64,000 bases of DNA from Pseudomonas putida (GCA_041879295.1 CP047152.1:2547501-2611500); one strand, 5' to 3'; positions 17,808 through 26,613 are shown, counted from the stretch's first letter. The notes: generated by a model not told the origin, from the letters alone. Program-made: numbers and translations.

Positions 17808-19259
17808 TCAGAACGAGGTGTTGGAGATGGCCAGCGAGTTGCTTTGCTGGTTGCCCACACCGGCTGCTACGTTCACGCCCAGGTTACCGCTGCCACCATT
17901 CACCGAACCGCTAAGGGTTGCAGTGTTGGTAACTGGGTTGGCCCAGCCGGTCGGGGTCAGCACTTGGAAGGACACAGTATTGCTCAAGTCGTAAGCGCTG
18001 CTTTCGCTGTAGCTCTTCGAAACGTCGTTCGAGGATTGTTTCGATTGCTCGCCAGACTTCGAGAAATCGGACGCTGAAGCATTCTCGTACGAAGAGTCGT
18101 GAGACTTGGAGTACGAAGAGTCTTTCGACTTGTCATACGCCGATTGATGCGACTTGTCGTAGTTGGAGTCGAATGCTTTCTCGAACGACGAGTCGTATGC
18201 ACTTTCGTGCGACTTGTCGACCGATGCATCCAGCGACGCACTCAGCGAACCATCGAAGGAGTTGGTGTGGCTGCGCTCGTAACGGCCATAGTCGGTGGTA
18301 TGGGTACTCGTGGCGTTGGCTGCAGCGTCCAGCGAAGCTGACAGGCTGGCGCTGCTCGACGCGCTGTGGCTGCCGCTGGCAGAGCCACTGGCACCCCAGC
18401 CGCTCGAGCCACTTGCGCTCGAGTTGTGGGAGCCGCTGGCGTTGCTGGATTGCGAGCCGCTGGAGTTCCAGCCACTGGAGCCGCTGGAGCTGGCGCTATG
18501 CGCACCGGCAAGGCTGAAGCTCGAGGACGAGCTGCGGTCGTCGGTCGAGTTGAACGAGCCATCACGCGAGCTTGAACCGCTGGCCGACTTGGTGATGGTA
18601 ATCGTATCCACCCGGTAGGTGCGGTCAGCGCTGTTGTTTACAATCAGGCCTGGGCCGTCCTGATTGGCCGAAGCGGTGGCGGTGGCGTTACCCAACGGGG
18701 CGCCGGTGTTGGCGATGGCCATGGTGTTTTTCTGCTGGTTGAGGTCGCCACCGGCAATGTTGATGCCAATGTTGCCCTCAGCCCCGCTGGCTGAACCGCT
18801 CATCACAGCCGAAGACTGGGTCGAATAGTTGTCGACCCGGTTGTTTCTGCTGGTTTGCACAACGTCAGCCGTGGCATTGGCCATGCCGAACACGAAGCTG
18901 TTGTCCAGGCTCGAGTCGGAGCCTGCGTTGGCAATGGCGGCGGCGTTATCTTGCTGGTTGCCGTTACCGGCCGCCACGTTTATGCCAACGTTGCCGCTGG
19001 AGCCGGTGCCAGAGTCACTCATCTCGGCATCGTTGATGGTGCCTTGGTTGGTGATGCGGTTACGCGTGCTGGTCTGGGTATCCCAGGCATTGGCCGTTGC
19101 ATACACAGGGATCTTGGTGGGTGGAGGCGTGTGATGACCATTGTTATGGTGGCCGTTATGGTGGTCATTACGCCGATCATTTTGCCCAGCTTGTACAGCA
19201 ACAGCCATGACCGCAGCAATTGCGAAAACCAGAGGCTTGATTGCCATCGAGGGTTTCAT
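17808..19259 (-). CDS. fapC: FapC, major functional amyloid subunit with a long Ser-rich linker
   Basis: FapC forms the main body of extracellular Fap amyloid fibrils in biofilm. The 483 residues comprise a signal peptide (cleavage near Ala24), a His-rich N-terminus (about 29-43, with HHNGHHNNGHH), three amyloid repeats near 89-111 (GNVGINVAAGNGNQQDNAAA), 162-184 (GNIGINIAGGDLNQQKN) and 458-480 (GNLGVNVAAGVGNQQSN), a short first linker and a second linker of ~270 residues. The long linker has an SG/SAS-rich block (about 225-310) and a Ser/Asp/Tyr/Lys block (about 335-425, units such as SAYDKSKDSSYSKSHDSSY). No cysteine is present. An internal ATG at 19247 is an alternative start. It is followed by a strong hairpin. 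Confidence 0.93.
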   Translation of the reverse strand: MKPSMAIKPLVFAIAAVMAVAVQAGQNDRRNDHHNGHHNNGHHTPPPTKIPVYATANAWDTQTSTRNRITNQGTINDAEMSDSGTGSSGNVGINVAAGNGNQQDNAAAIANAGSDSSLDNSFVFGMANATADVVQTSRNNRVDNYSTQSSAVMSGSASGAEGNIGINIAGGDLNQQKNTMAIANTGAPLGNATATASANQDGPGLIVNNSADRTYRVDTITITKSASGSSSRDGSFNSTDDRSSSSSFSLAGAHSASSSGSSGWNSSGSQSSNASGSHNSSASGSSGWGASGSASGSHSASSSASLSASLDAAANATSTHTTDYGRYERSHTNSFDGSLSASLDASVDKSHESAYDSSFEKAFDSNYDKSHQSAYDKSKDSSYSKSHDSSYENASASDFSKSGEQSKQSSNDVSKSYSESSAYDLSNTVSFQVLTPTGWANPVTNTATLSGSVNGGSGNLGVNVAAGVGNQQSNSLAISNTSF

Positions 19260-19308
19260 GGTGATTCTCCGTACGCTATTAGGTTAAGTGTCGTTCTTAA
19301 CTGCAGGG

Positions 19309-19887
19309 TCAATCCGCGACCCGGATGCTCAAGGTGTTGGCCATTCGGTTTCCCACCCCGGCACTCTGGTTCAACTGGATCACCCCCCGGCTACCGGTGA
19401 AGGCCTGGTCACTGGTGGTGACCTGGCGATAGCCTGCTGGAATGTCAGTTGCTCCGGAGTTGTTGATCAGCGCCACGTTCTGTTGCATGAGGACGCTGTC
19501 GTCGATGCTTTGCGGCTGCGCACCAATGCTGATGTTCAGTGCGTTGGCTTGCTGGGTGTTGGCGCCTGCACTCTGGTTGACCCCCAGGGCGCCGCTGCCG
19601 TTGCTGAACGCGGTGCCCTGGATGGTCGAGCGGGCGTCCATCGCGGGGTCGGCGGGCGTGTTGAGCCGTTGCCGGATCTGGGTACTTGCATGGGCTTCGG
19701 GGCCGACGGCGATGGCACGCGCATTGACCTGCTGCTGTTTGTCGCCAGCGGCCTGGTTGACAGAGAGGTTGCCCTGATAGCGGCTGCCGGAGCTGTCGAT
19801 ATCAGCGTTATTGATGACGGGAACCAGGGATTGCGCGAAGGCCGGTGCAGTGCAAAGGGCGGCCAGCATCAGCAATGTGCGCTTCAT
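19309..19887 (-). CDS. fapB: FapB, minor amyloid subunit (probable nucleator)
   Basis: A 192-residue secreted amyloid paralogue of FapC, thought to nucleate fibrils. The signal peptide is MKRTLLMLAALCTAPAFA. Three degenerate repeats are visible: NLSVNQAAGDKQQQVNARAI near residue 40-60, ALGVNQSAGANTQQANALNI near 99-118 and VIQLNQSAGVGNRMANTLSI near 169-188. The mature part has no cysteine, as in the FapC of this strain. The linkers are short, unlike FapC. The gene sits 49 bp before fapC and immediately after fapA (1 bp gap). Confidence 0.92.
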   Translation of the reverse strand: MKRTLLMLAALCTAPAFAQSLVPVINNADIDSSGSRYQGNLSVNQAAGDKQQQVNARAIAVGPEAHASTQIRQRLNTPADPAMDARSTIQGTAFSNGSGALGVNQSAGANTQQANALNISIGAQPQSIDDSVLMQQNVALINNSGATDIPAGYRQVTTSDQAFTGSRGVIQLNQSAGVGNRMANTLSIRVAD

Positions 19888-19888
19888 C

Positions 19889-20326
19889 TCACTTGCCCCC
19901 GCCGGTCAGAATCTGCAGCGGCGCGAGGCCACGCTGCACGCTTGAGTTGACCATGTTCGAGATACCGTTACCCGACCCCGTACCGCGTCCGCCCGCCAAG
20001 TTGGGAAGCTGGTTCTGGTTGCCGAGGTTGCCACCCAGGTTGTTGGTCTGCTGGGTGATCATGTTGCTGATGCCTGCGCCACTGCTGACGCTGGCGAAGT
20101 CGCCATCACTCAGCTCGCTGGTTTGCTTGAGCACGTAGGCCGACGGGTTGGCATTGACGGTGGTAGGGCTTGGGTCTGGGATCAGGGGGGGAATGGTTGC
20201 GTTGCGCACCTGCACATCGCGCTTGATGATGATGATCCCCTTGTCCGCCTGAGCCGTCAGGCTTAGTGACCCCAGTACACAACCCACCAGTAATAGGTGA
20301 TAGAGGCGTTTGTCACTTTTCCTCAC
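19889..20326 (-). CDS. fapA: FapA, Fap system periplasmic chaperone-like protein
   Basis: The first gene of the fap operon. I choose the GTG at 20326 (MRKSDKRLYHLLLVG), preceded by AAGGAG at good distance; the frame continues open to a TTG at 20359 without such a site. The 145-residue product has a signal peptide (LLLVGCVLGSLSLTAQA), then IIIIKRDVQVRNATIPPLIP and a Gly/Asn-rich C-terminal half (ISNMITQQTNNLGGNLGNQ). FapA influences the FapB/FapC ratio of fibrils in studied strains and is proposed to hold subunits in the periplasm. A sigma-54-like promoter lies about 45 bp upstream. Confidence 0.88.
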   Translation of the reverse strand: MRKSDKRLYHLLLVGCVLGSLSLTAQADKGIIIIKRDVQVRNATIPPLIPDPSPTTVNANPSAYVLKQTSELSDGDFASVSSGAGISNMITQQTNNLGGNLGNQNQLPNLAGGRGTGSGNGISNMVNSSVQRGLAPLQILTGGGK

Positions 20327-20372
20327 GGCGGCAACTCCTTCTTTGGCCCTGGTCAGCAATGCGAACGACAGA

Positions 20373-20386
20373 GCAGAAGGTGTGCC
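20373..20386 (-). promoter_or_regulatory. Sigma-54 (RpoN)-like promoter of the fap operon
   Basis: On the minus strand GGCAC-ACCTT-CTGC matches the -24/-12 consensus GGCAC-N5-TTGC with the required GG-N10-GC spacing and one deviation (C for T at the first base of the -12 box). Transcription from it would start near 20361, leaving a ~35-base leader with the fapA ribosome site at its end. No enhancer-binding protein gene is adjacent. Judged by eye only. Confidence 0.45.
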
Positions 20387-20570
20387 GCTTTTTAGAATCC
20401 TTTTCAGGTCAGATAGTTAGGGCAAGAGGCTGACAAAATACGGCGCTTGCATGTCTCATTAGTGAAACAGCCTGCCTTGAGCGTTGCCGGCAAAGGCAGC
20501 AGCGGCCTTGATTGGAAGGGTTTTTGCAAGTGTGTTTCACGCGCTTGACACTGGCCCTGGGCGGGGGGGG

Positions 20571-20592
20571 AACCCCGCAATTTCGGGGGGTT
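20571..20592 (-). terminator. Hairpin after the nicotinamide riboside kinase gene
   Basis: AACCCC and GGGGTT arms around a 10-base loop lie about 26 bp past the stop at 20618 on the minus strand, with extra flanking G/C pairing. The following sequence lacks a T tract. It separates the pnuC-kinase operon from the fap promoter. Confidence 0.45.
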
Positions 20593-20617
20593 TGCCCCAG
20601 CGGTATGTATCAGTGGT

Positions 20618-21187
20618 TTAACACTCGGTCGGGAAGGCTGGCGCATCGCCACCAAGCAGCGTAGCAACCGCTTGCAAGGCCAGCAATTGGCGCTGCGGCC
20701 AATTGCCATTAAGGATTTGGCGCGGCTGGTTATGCCGCTTCAGCCAGGCCAGGCTGTCGTCGAAAAAGCGTTGACGATCGCTGAGGTCGGGTTGGCAACG
20801 CTGGCCATCGGCAATCCAGTCCACCCCTTGCGGGCTGAGCAACAGGTGCAGGTCATAACGCCGTGCCAGCAGGGCTTCTTCCAGCCAGGTTGGGCAGTCG
20901 TCGAACAGCGCGCGGCTCCAAAGCATGTTGCTCAGCAGGTGGGTGTCGAGAATTAGCAGCGGTGGCGCCTGCTCGCGCGCACGGTCCTCCCATGCCAATT
21001 GCCCGCGGGCGATGGCGGGAATATCGGCATAGCAGGTGTCACGGCATTGCTGGTCGATGAAGTGGCGCACGTACTCGCCCACCACCACGCCACCAAAATG
21101 TGCCTGGATCACCCCGCTAAGCCAGCTTTTGCCACTGGATTCCGGGCCGCACAGTACCAGCACTTTCATGGCTTGTTGCGTACTCAT
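20618..21187 (-). CDS. NadR-like nicotinamide riboside kinase (AAA ATPase)
   Basis: A 189-residue P-loop kinase that resembles the C-terminal kinase domain of NadR. The Walker A motif is GPESSGKSWLSG near residue 13-24, and LILDTHLLSNMLWS and DLHLLLSPQGVDWIADGQR follow, as in NadR. It would phosphorylate nicotinamide riboside to NMN in NAD salvage. It lacks the N-terminal repressor and adenylyltransferase parts of enteric NadR. The start at 21187 overlaps the pnuC stop by 4 bp (ATGA), so transporter and kinase are translationally coupled: uptake by PnuC is trapped by phosphorylation here. Confidence 0.87.
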   Translation of the reverse strand: MSTQQAMKVLVLCGPESSGKSWLSGVIQAHFGGVVVGEYVRHFIDQQCRDTCYADIPAIARGQLAWEDRAREQAPPLLILDTHLLSNMLWSRALFDDCPTWLEEALLARRYDLHLLLSPQGVDWIADGQRCQPDLSDRQRFFDDSLAWLKRHNQPRQILNGNWPQRQLLALQAVATLLGGDAPAFPTEC

Positions 21188-21750
21188 GGCTGTACCAGCG
21201 CCGGGTCGCGGCGCCATTCCAGCCAGCCGCGTACAGCAATCAAGGTGAGCACGGCAAAGAAGCCTGCGGTGAAATACAGCTGCTGATGCAGGTATTGGCC
21301 CACATAGATGATGTCGACCACGACCCACAGTGGCCAGCACTGCAGGCGTTTCTGTGCCATCCACAGTTGCGCCACCAGGCTGAAGCCGGTCAGGGTGGCG
21401 TCCAGCCAGGGCAGGGCGGCATCGGTCCAGTTGGCCATGGCTGCGCCCAGGGCGGCGCTCAGCAGCACCCCGGCGGTCAGGCCGGTGAACAATGCCGGGC
21501 GTTGCAGGCGGGAGACCTGGCGGGCGTCTTCAGCGTGGTCGGGGCGTTTCCACTGCCACCAGCCGTACAGTTGCAGGATGGCGTAGGCCACTTGCAGCAA
21601 CATGCCCGAATACAGCTTTACCTCGTAGAACAGCCAACCATAGATCAGCACCATGACCAGGCCGATAGGCCAGCACCAGGCGTTCTGCTTGACCGTGAGC
21701 CAGACAGCGGTTACGCCGAGGACGGCGGCAATGAGTTCAAGGCCGGACAT
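21184..21750 (-). CDS. pnuC: PnuC-type nicotinamide riboside transporter
   Basis: A 188-residue inner-membrane protein with about seven hydrophobic helices and the family sequences NAWCWPIGLVMVLIYGWLF and LYGWWQW near the N-terminal half and WPLWVVVDIIYVGQYLHQ near the end. PnuC proteins carry out facilitated uptake of nicotinamide riboside (or thiamine in the PnuT subgroup). Coupling to a NadR-like kinase gene argues for nicotinamide riboside. The ATG at 21750 has AAGGA upstream; the longer open frame to 21921 runs into REP sequence and is not coding. Confidence 0.9.
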   Translation of the reverse strand: MSGLELIAAVLGVTAVWLTVKQNAWCWPIGLVMVLIYGWLFYEVKLYSGMLLQVAYAILQLYGWWQWKRPDHAEDARQVSRLQRPALFTGLTAGVLLSAALGAAMANWTDAALPWLDATLTGFSLVAQLWMAQKRLQCWPLWVVVDIIYVGQYLHQQLYFTAGFFAVLTLIAVRGWLEWRRDPALVQP

Positions 21751-21837
21751 CGGCGATCCTTGGAGGCTACGGGGGAGGGGCGCGATTGTAGCGGGTCGGC
21801 CGCGGAAGGTGTAGGGCGCAGCGGCGGGATGCCCCCT

Positions 21838-21985
21838 GGTAGGAGCGGGTTCACCCGCGAACACCGGCAGCGCCGGTGCCGCCCATCGCGTTGCTTCCTT
21901 CGCGGGCATGCCCGCTCCCACAGGCGCAGCGCAGGCCTCAAGGTCACTCGATACCTGCAGGAGCAGGCATGCCCGCTCCCAACAA
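21838..21985. repeat. Cluster of REP palindromes
   Basis: Several copies or halves of the cgggttcacccgcgaa / cgcgggcatgcccgctccc unit are found between pnuC and the chemoreceptor gene, including two copies of gcatgcccgctccca (near 21906 and 21967). No gene lies in this gap. Confidence 0.75.
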
Positions 21986-21995
21986 GGGCTTGTTC

Positions 21996-23630
21996 TCAGA
22001 CCCGGAACTGGCGCAACAACTGCTCCAGTTCCACGCTCAACTGCCCCAGCGCCACCCCGGCATCGCTGGACTGACGCGCCGCATCGGCGGTCTGCTGCGA
22101 CAACCCGGCGGTATCCAGTACATTGCGGTTGATCTCTTCGACCACATGCGACTGCTGCAAGGTGGCGCTGGCGATGGAGGCATTCAATGCGGTGAGGTTG
22201 TTAAGTACCTGGTTGATGGCGTCCAGGCTGGCGCCGGCCTCGCGTGCCTGTTCGACGGTCTGGCGCGATGCCTCGCTGCTGGTATCGATGGCCTTGACCG
22301 CAGCGTCCGACTGGCTCTGCAGGTGCTCGATCATGGTATGAATCTCGGCCGTCGATTGGGCTGTACGCTGGGCCAGCAGTCGCACTTCGTCGGCGACTAC
22401 GGCAAAGCCTCGGCCTTGCTCGCCGGCCCGCGCCGCCTCGATGGCGGCATTCAGCGCCAGCAGGTTGGTCTGTTCGGCAATGGAACGAATCACGTCCAGC
22501 ACGCCGCCAATGCGTGTGCTGTGCCCGGCCAGGTCGCGAATCACCTGTACGGCCTGATCGATGGTCAGCGACAGGCGGTCGATCTGCGCCAGGCTGCCGT
22601 GGATGGCCTGCTGGCCGTGGGTCACTTGTTGTTGTGCCGTGCGCATCTCTCCGGCGGCCTGTTCAGCGGTCTTGGCCACGTCCTGCACGGCGTAGGTCAC
22701 CTCATTGACTGCAGTGGCCACCTGGTCCATCTGTAGCGATTGCTGGGCACTGCGCTGTTGTGCGGCACCCGCATTGTCACCGACGTGCCCGGCGGACTGG
22801 GCCAGCGCGTGGGCCGCGCCTTGCAGTTGGCCGACTACGCCTTGGAGTTTTCCGTTGAAACGGTTGAAGTGCTCGCCCAGGTGGGTGATTTCGTCGCTGC
22901 CATGGGTGTCCAGGCGCCGGGTCAGGTCGCTTTCGCCGCTGGCGATGTTGCCCATGGCCTGCACCGCTTCCTGCAGCGGGCGGGCGATGCTGCGGGCAAT
23001 CAGCATGACCACCAGCGCCATCAGCAGGGCAATGCCGACGCCGACCAGCGAAGCGTCGCGCAACTGGCGAGCAAATTCGGCCTGCACATCATCCACATAC
23101 ACGCCCGAACCGATGATCCAGCCCCACGGCTTGAACAGCTGAATATAGGAAGTCTTGGCTACCGGCTCACTGGCGCCGGGCTTGGGCCAGCGATAGTTGA
23201 CGGGGCCGGCGTCCTGCTGACGGGCGAGGGCGACCATTTCGTTGAACACGGCGAAACCATCGGGATCGCGGATGGCTGAAAGGTCCTGGCCGTCGAGCTT
23301 GGGGTTGGCCGGATGCATGATCATCTTCGGCCCCAGGTCGTTGATCCAGAAATAGTCGTCATGGTCGTAGCGCAGCGCGCGCACGACCTGCAGTGCCTGT
23401 TGCTGGGCGGCTTCGCGGCTGAGCGTGCCGGCAGCTTCCAGGCCTTGGTAATAGGCCAACACACCTGCGGCGGTCTGCACCACATGGCGGGTTTTCTCCG
23501 CCTTGGCCTGGTACAGGTCACCATGGATCTGCCGCAGCATCAGCAGGCCCAGTACCACCAGCATGGCTACCGCTACTACAAGGATCAGCCACAGGCGCCG
23601 ACTGATTGACATCGATCTCAGAGTGTTCAT
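21996..23630 (-). CDS. Methyl-accepting chemotaxis protein with sCache ligand domain (McpP-like)
   Basis: A 544-residue transducer: TM1 about residues 11-32, a periplasmic sCache_2-type domain about 35-185, TM2 about 193-213, HAMP to ~268 and a cytoplasmic signalling domain with the hairpin tip [20 protein letters not shown]. The sensor has the signature [17 protein letters not shown] and [15 protein letters not shown]. Position and sensor type match the P. putida McpP receptor, described for small carboxylic acids such as acetate, pyruvate, propionate and lactate; this ligand range is inferred, not shown. No CheR-binding pentapeptide is seen at the C-terminus. Confidence 0.9.
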   Translation of the reverse strand: MNTLRSMSISRRLWLILVVAVAMLVVLGLLMLRQIHGDLYQAKAEKTRHVVQTAAGVLAYYQGLEAAGTLSREAAQQQALQVVRALRYDHDDYFWINDLGPKMIMHPANPKLDGQDLSAIRDPDGFAVFNEMVALARQQDAGPVNYRWPKPGASEPVAKTSYIQLFKPWGWIIGSGVYVDDVQAEFARQLRDASLVGVGIALLMALVVMLIARSIARPLQEAVQAMGNIASGESDLTRRLDTHGSDEITHLGEHFNRFNGKLQGVVGQLQGAAHALAQSAGHVGDNAGAAQQRSAQQSLQMDQVATAVNEVTYAVQDVAKTAEQAAGEMRTAQQQVTHGQQAIHGSLAQIDRLSLTIDQAVQVIRDLAGHSTRIGGVLDVIRSIAEQTNLLALNAAIEAARAGEQGRGFAVVADEVRLLAQRTAQSTAEIHTMIEHLQSQSDAAVKAIDTSSEASRQTVEQAREAGASLDAINQVLNNLTALNASIASATLQQSHVVEEINRNVLDTAGLSQQTADAARQSSDAGVALGQLSVELEQLLRQFRV

Positions 23631-23930
23631 CCATCAGCTCCCGCATTGTTCTTTTTATTGAGGTGCATCGAAGCATGCTTTGCAGCGAGCCCCCACCCGA
23701 CTAATGGCTAAGTGCTATGTTGGTGATAGTCTGCCGCAGGTCGCGTAAAGCGATTGCAAAGGGGCTCTGTCAGGATTTCGGCCGCGCAAGATGAAACCTT
23801 TAACAGGCGTGAACTTTTCCACTGGCGTTGCGCCCAACAGTCGCTGTAAAACAGCCGGGCCATGTACGGCAATCTCAAGCAAATCAAGAACAAGGGGCCT
23901 GCAACAAGCAGCGCTTCATCCGGGGGAATG
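23631..23930. other. Divergent intergenic region between the chemoreceptor and uppP
   Basis: These 300 bases carry the promoters of two divergent genes. I saw no FliA-type TAAA-N15-GCCGATAA element before the chemoreceptor and no gene. A plus-strand open frame from 23862 only extends uppP upstream and has no ribosome site. Confidence 0.5.
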
Positions 23931-24761
23931 ATGGATTTTTGGACTGCCTTCCAGGCAATCATCTTAGGCGTGGTCGAAGGGCTGACGGAGTTTCTGCCGA
24001 TCTCCAGTACGGGCCATCAGATTATCGTCGCCGACCTGATCGGTTTTGGCGGCGAACGGGCCATGGCTTTTAATATCATCATTCAGTTGGCGGCGATCCT
24101 GGCGGTGGTGTGGGAGTTTCGCAGCAAGATTTTCGAAGTGGTCTTCGGCCTGACCCACCAGCCCAAGGCGCGCCGCTTCACGGGCAACCTGCTGTTGGCG
24201 TTCATGCCGGCGGTGGTACTGGGTGTGCTTTTTGCTGACCTTATTCACGAATACCTGTTCAACCCCGTCACCGTGGCGGCGGCACTGGTGGTGGGTGGCG
24301 TCATCATGCTCTGGGCCGAGCGCCGTGAGCACCGCGTGCAGGTAGACCATGTGGACGACATGCGCTGGAGCCATGCGCTGAAAATCGGCTTCGTCCAGTG
24401 CCTGGCGATGATCCCGGGCACGTCGCGCTCCGGTTCGACCATTATCGGTGGCTTGCTGTTCGGCCTGTCGCGCAAGGCAGCGACCGAGTTCTCGTTCTTC
24501 CTGGCAATGCCGACCATGGTCGGTGCGGCGGTGTATTCGGGCTACAAGTACCGCGACCTGTTCCAGCCCGGCGATCTGCCGGTGTTTGCGATCGGCTTCG
24601 TGACCTCGTTCATCTTCGCCATGATCGCCGTACGGGCGTTGCTCAAGTTCATTGCCAACCATAGCTACGCGGCATTTGCCTGGTATCGCATTGTGTTCGG
24701 CTTGCTCATTCTGGCGACCTGGCAGTTTGGTTGGGTTGACTGGTCCACAGCTCATGGCTGA
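23931..24761 (+). CDS. uppP: Undecaprenyl-diphosphatase (UppP/BacA)
   Basis: The enzyme dephosphorylates undecaprenyl pyrophosphate to recycle the carrier lipid of cell-wall and O-antigen synthesis, and its overproduction gives bacitracin resistance. The 276-residue product has the two family boxes [14 protein letters not shown] (Glu16 and Glu20) and [13 protein letters not shown], within about eight membrane helices. GGGGGA fits the ATG at 23931 best; the ATG just before it (23928) is too close. A second copy elsewhere in the genome is usual in this group. The stop overlaps the next gene. Confidence 0.94.
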   Translation: MDFWTAFQAIILGVVEGLTEFLPISSTGHQIIVADLIGFGGERAMAFNIIIQLAAILAVVWEFRSKIFEVVFGLTHQPKARRFTGNLLLAFMPAVVLGVLFADLIHEYLFNPVTVAAALVVGGVIMLWAERREHRVQVDHVDDMRWSHALKIGFVQCLAMIPGTSRSGSTIIGGLLFGLSRKAATEFSFFLAMPTMVGAAVYSGYKYRDLFQPGDLPVFAIGFVTSFIFAMIAVRALLKFIANHSYAAFAWYRIVFGLLILATWQFGWVDWSTAHG

Positions 24762-25167
24762 GGCAATGCGCGGGCAACGGGCTGAAGGCGTGCGCAATGT
24801 GCGCCTGAAGCTGCTGCTGTTGGGCGTGCTTTGCCTGTTGCCCGGTTGGGGGGCGGCGCGCATGGCCTGGAACGATCAGACCTGGTGGCCGTTGGCGTTG
24901 TACCCGGCTATGAGCCTGATCAGCCTGTTGCTGTATTGGCAGGACAAGCAGCAGGCACGTACGCAGGCCTGGCGTACACCCGAGAAAGTGCTGCATGCCA
25001 GTGAGCTGCTCGGTGGTTGGCCGGGGGCGTTATTGGCGCAGCAACTGTTTCGGCACAAGACCCGCAAGGTCTCGTTCCAGTTGGTGTGCTGGGGGATTGT
25101 GCTGGTGCATCAGGTGTTCTGGGCAGACTGGCTGTTTCTTGAGGGGCGTTATCTGCCCTTTGGTTGA
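24754..25167 (+). CDS. DUF1294 family small membrane protein
   Basis: A 137-residue protein beginning at 24754 ([15 protein letters not shown]), overlapping the uppP stop by 8 bp; MRGQ at 24766 is an alternative. Membrane helices are seen near residues 15-35, 42-57 and 109-125. The DUF1294 signature is [19 protein letters not shown] and [20 protein letters not shown] with [10 protein letters not shown]. Function is unknown; many family members carry an N-terminal cold-shock domain, which is absent here. Co-translation with uppP may be fortuitous. Confidence 0.85.
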   Translation: MAEAMRGQRAEGVRNVRLKLLLLGVLCLLPGWGAARMAWNDQTWWPLALYPAMSLISLLLYWQDKQQARTQAWRTPEKVLHASELLGGWPGALLAQQLFRHKTRKVSFQLVCWGIVLVHQVFWADWLFLEGRYLPFG

Positions 25168-25179
25168 TGTGCAGTTGTG

Positions 25180-25215
25180 CCGGCCTCTTCGCGGGTAATG
25201 CCGCGAAAGGGCCGG
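25180..25215. repeat. REP palindrome between convergent genes
   Basis: CCGGCC and GGCCGG arms flank the core cttcgcgggtaatgccgcgaaa. It sits between the convergent DUF1294 and MmcQ/YjbR genes and could help terminate both. Confidence 0.7.
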
Positions 25216-25225
25216 TACAGCCAGA

Positions 25226-25585
25226 TCACATGACCAACCCCGTCTGCAATCGCTTGGGCAACCGACGCACTACCAGCTGGTGCGAGTGCTGCAACAGGTC
25301 ACACAGTTCATCACGCCCCATGGGGTAGGGCGGCGCCATGCTGACCCATCGCGCCCGCGCCAGGTAGGGTGCCGGCCGTATCCCGGGGCGATCGCAATAA
25401 CCCAGAAACAGCTCGTCGGCCACCTTGAACGACAACCCGGCACCCGCCAGGTCGAGCACCGCGAACATCTTGTTTTCTGCCACCGAAAACACTCGGATGC
25501 CGCCCCATTTGTAGTCTTCCCGCGCACCCGGCAGGCTCAGGCAAAATGCCGCCACCTGGGCTTCGCTCATTTTCCGTTCAGACAT
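25226..25585 (-). CDS. MmcQ/YjbR family protein
   Basis: A 119-residue protein starting at 25585 (MSERKMSEAQVAAFCLSLPG). It has the family pattern: the LPGAREDYKWGGIRVFSVAENKMFAV equivalent of the CyaY-like fold, FKVADELFLGYCDRPGI, and the closing helices with LLQHSHQLVVRRLPKR. The family binds DNA weakly or has no known role. The start overlaps the stop of the upstream LysR gene by 8 bp, suggesting co-expression with that regulator. Confidence 0.87.
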   Translation of the reverse strand: MSERKMSEAQVAAFCLSLPGAREDYKWGGIRVFSVAENKMFAVLDLAGAGLSFKVADELFLGYCDRPGIRPAPYLARARWVSMAPPYPMGRDELCDLLQHSHQLVVRRLPKRLQTGLVM

Positions 25586-26480
25586 ACCGCTCTCCACAAG
25601 CCTCGAATGACGCCGCCAGGTGATCGATCCACACCCGGACCGCAGGCAGTAGGCCCCGCCGGTGTGGGTAAACCGCCTGCAGGTAGCCACCCGGCAGCGA
25701 CCAGTCTGGCAGCAAGCGCACCAGTTCGCCGCGTTCCAGTTCCTCTTCACAAAACATGCTGGGCAGCGCAGTGAACCCCAGACCGGCACGTACAGCTGCA
25801 TTACGTACTACGAAATCATCGATCGCCAAGCGCGGCTCCAGCGCTATTTCCTGCTGCTTGCCATGGGGGCCGATCAAGCGAAAGTGTACCAGTCGGTCTG
25901 CTTCGGCTGCGCCCAGCACTGGCAATGATGCCAACTCGCCCGGTTCGCGAATGTGGTCGGCAAAGCCGGGCGCGGCCACCAGTTGCATCTGTGCCTGGCG
26001 CAGGCGGCGGGTAACCAGGGCCGGGTCTTCGTCGCCCAGGTCGCGTACGCGCAACGCTACGTCAATGCCTTCGGAAATCAGGTCGACCCGGCGGTTGAGC
26101 AATACCATGTCCAGTTGCACCAGCGGGTACTGCTCAAGAAAGCGGCTGATCACATCCGGCAGGAAGGCGTGTGCCAGTGCCACCGGGCAGGAAACCCGTA
26201 AACGCCCGCGCGGCTCACTGCTCATGCTGGCCACGGTTTCGTCGGCGGCTTCGGCCTCCAGCAGCATGGCCTGACAATGATGCAAGTAACGTTCACCTAC
26301 TGCGGTGAGCTTGAGTTGCCGTGTGGTGCGCTGCAACAGACGTGTGCCCAGGCGCTCTTCAAGCTCGGCGATACGCCGCGACAGGCGCGACTTGGGGATA
26401 CCCAGCTGGCGCCCGGCGGCGGCGAATCCGCCGGCTTCGACGACGCGCGCGAAATAGAAGAGGTCGTTGAGGTCTTGCAT
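25578..26480 (-). CDS. LysR family transcriptional regulator
   Basis: A 300-residue LTTR with an N-terminal winged helix (about residues 1-60; FARVVEAGGFAAAGRQLGIP then SRLSRRIAELEERLGTRLLQ) and a C-terminal effector-binding domain from ~90. The subtype resembles the AaeR/DmlR-like group. It is divergent from azoR with 133 bp between starts, the usual arrangement when an LTTR controls its neighbour, so control of azoR by a quinone-like or electrophilic effector is a reasonable inference. Confidence 0.92.
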   Translation of the reverse strand: MQDLNDLFYFARVVEAGGFAAAGRQLGIPKSRLSRRIAELEERLGTRLLQRTTRQLKLTAVGERYLHHCQAMLLEAEAADETVASMSSEPRGRLRVSCPVALAHAFLPDVISRFLEQYPLVQLDMVLLNRRVDLISEGIDVALRVRDLGDEDPALVTRRLRQAQMQLVAAPGFADHIREPGELASLPVLGAAEADRLVHFRLIGPHGKQQEIALEPRLAIDDFVVRNAAVRAGLGFTALPSMFCEEELERGELVRLLPDWSLPGGYLQAVYPHRRGLLPAVRVWIDHLAASFEACGERYV

Positions 26481-26613
26481 GGGAATGTCTCACTGTTCCA
26501 TCTGCGGGACAAACTAACGCATTTTCGCTTACTTATCAGCTATTGGTCACTTCGGTAGGATCTACCCCATCGTGATCGCCCACAGATGCGGTCTTCAATC
26601 ACAGGAGAGTCCC

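Noticed and set aside
17980..18590. CRISPR-like or tandem DNA repeat array
   Set aside because: The periodicity is that of protein repeats in fapC; unit lengths are irregular and there are no spacers.
18242..18618. Open frames on both strands inside fapC
   Set aside because: They come from the serine-rich repeat codons read in other frames (Ala/Arg/Pro- or Leu/Glu-rich) and are not independent genes.
23640..23800. FliA (sigma-28) promoter before the chemoreceptor gene
   Set aside because: A TAAA word occurs close to the start codon, but no GCCGATAA-type -10 box at the right distance.
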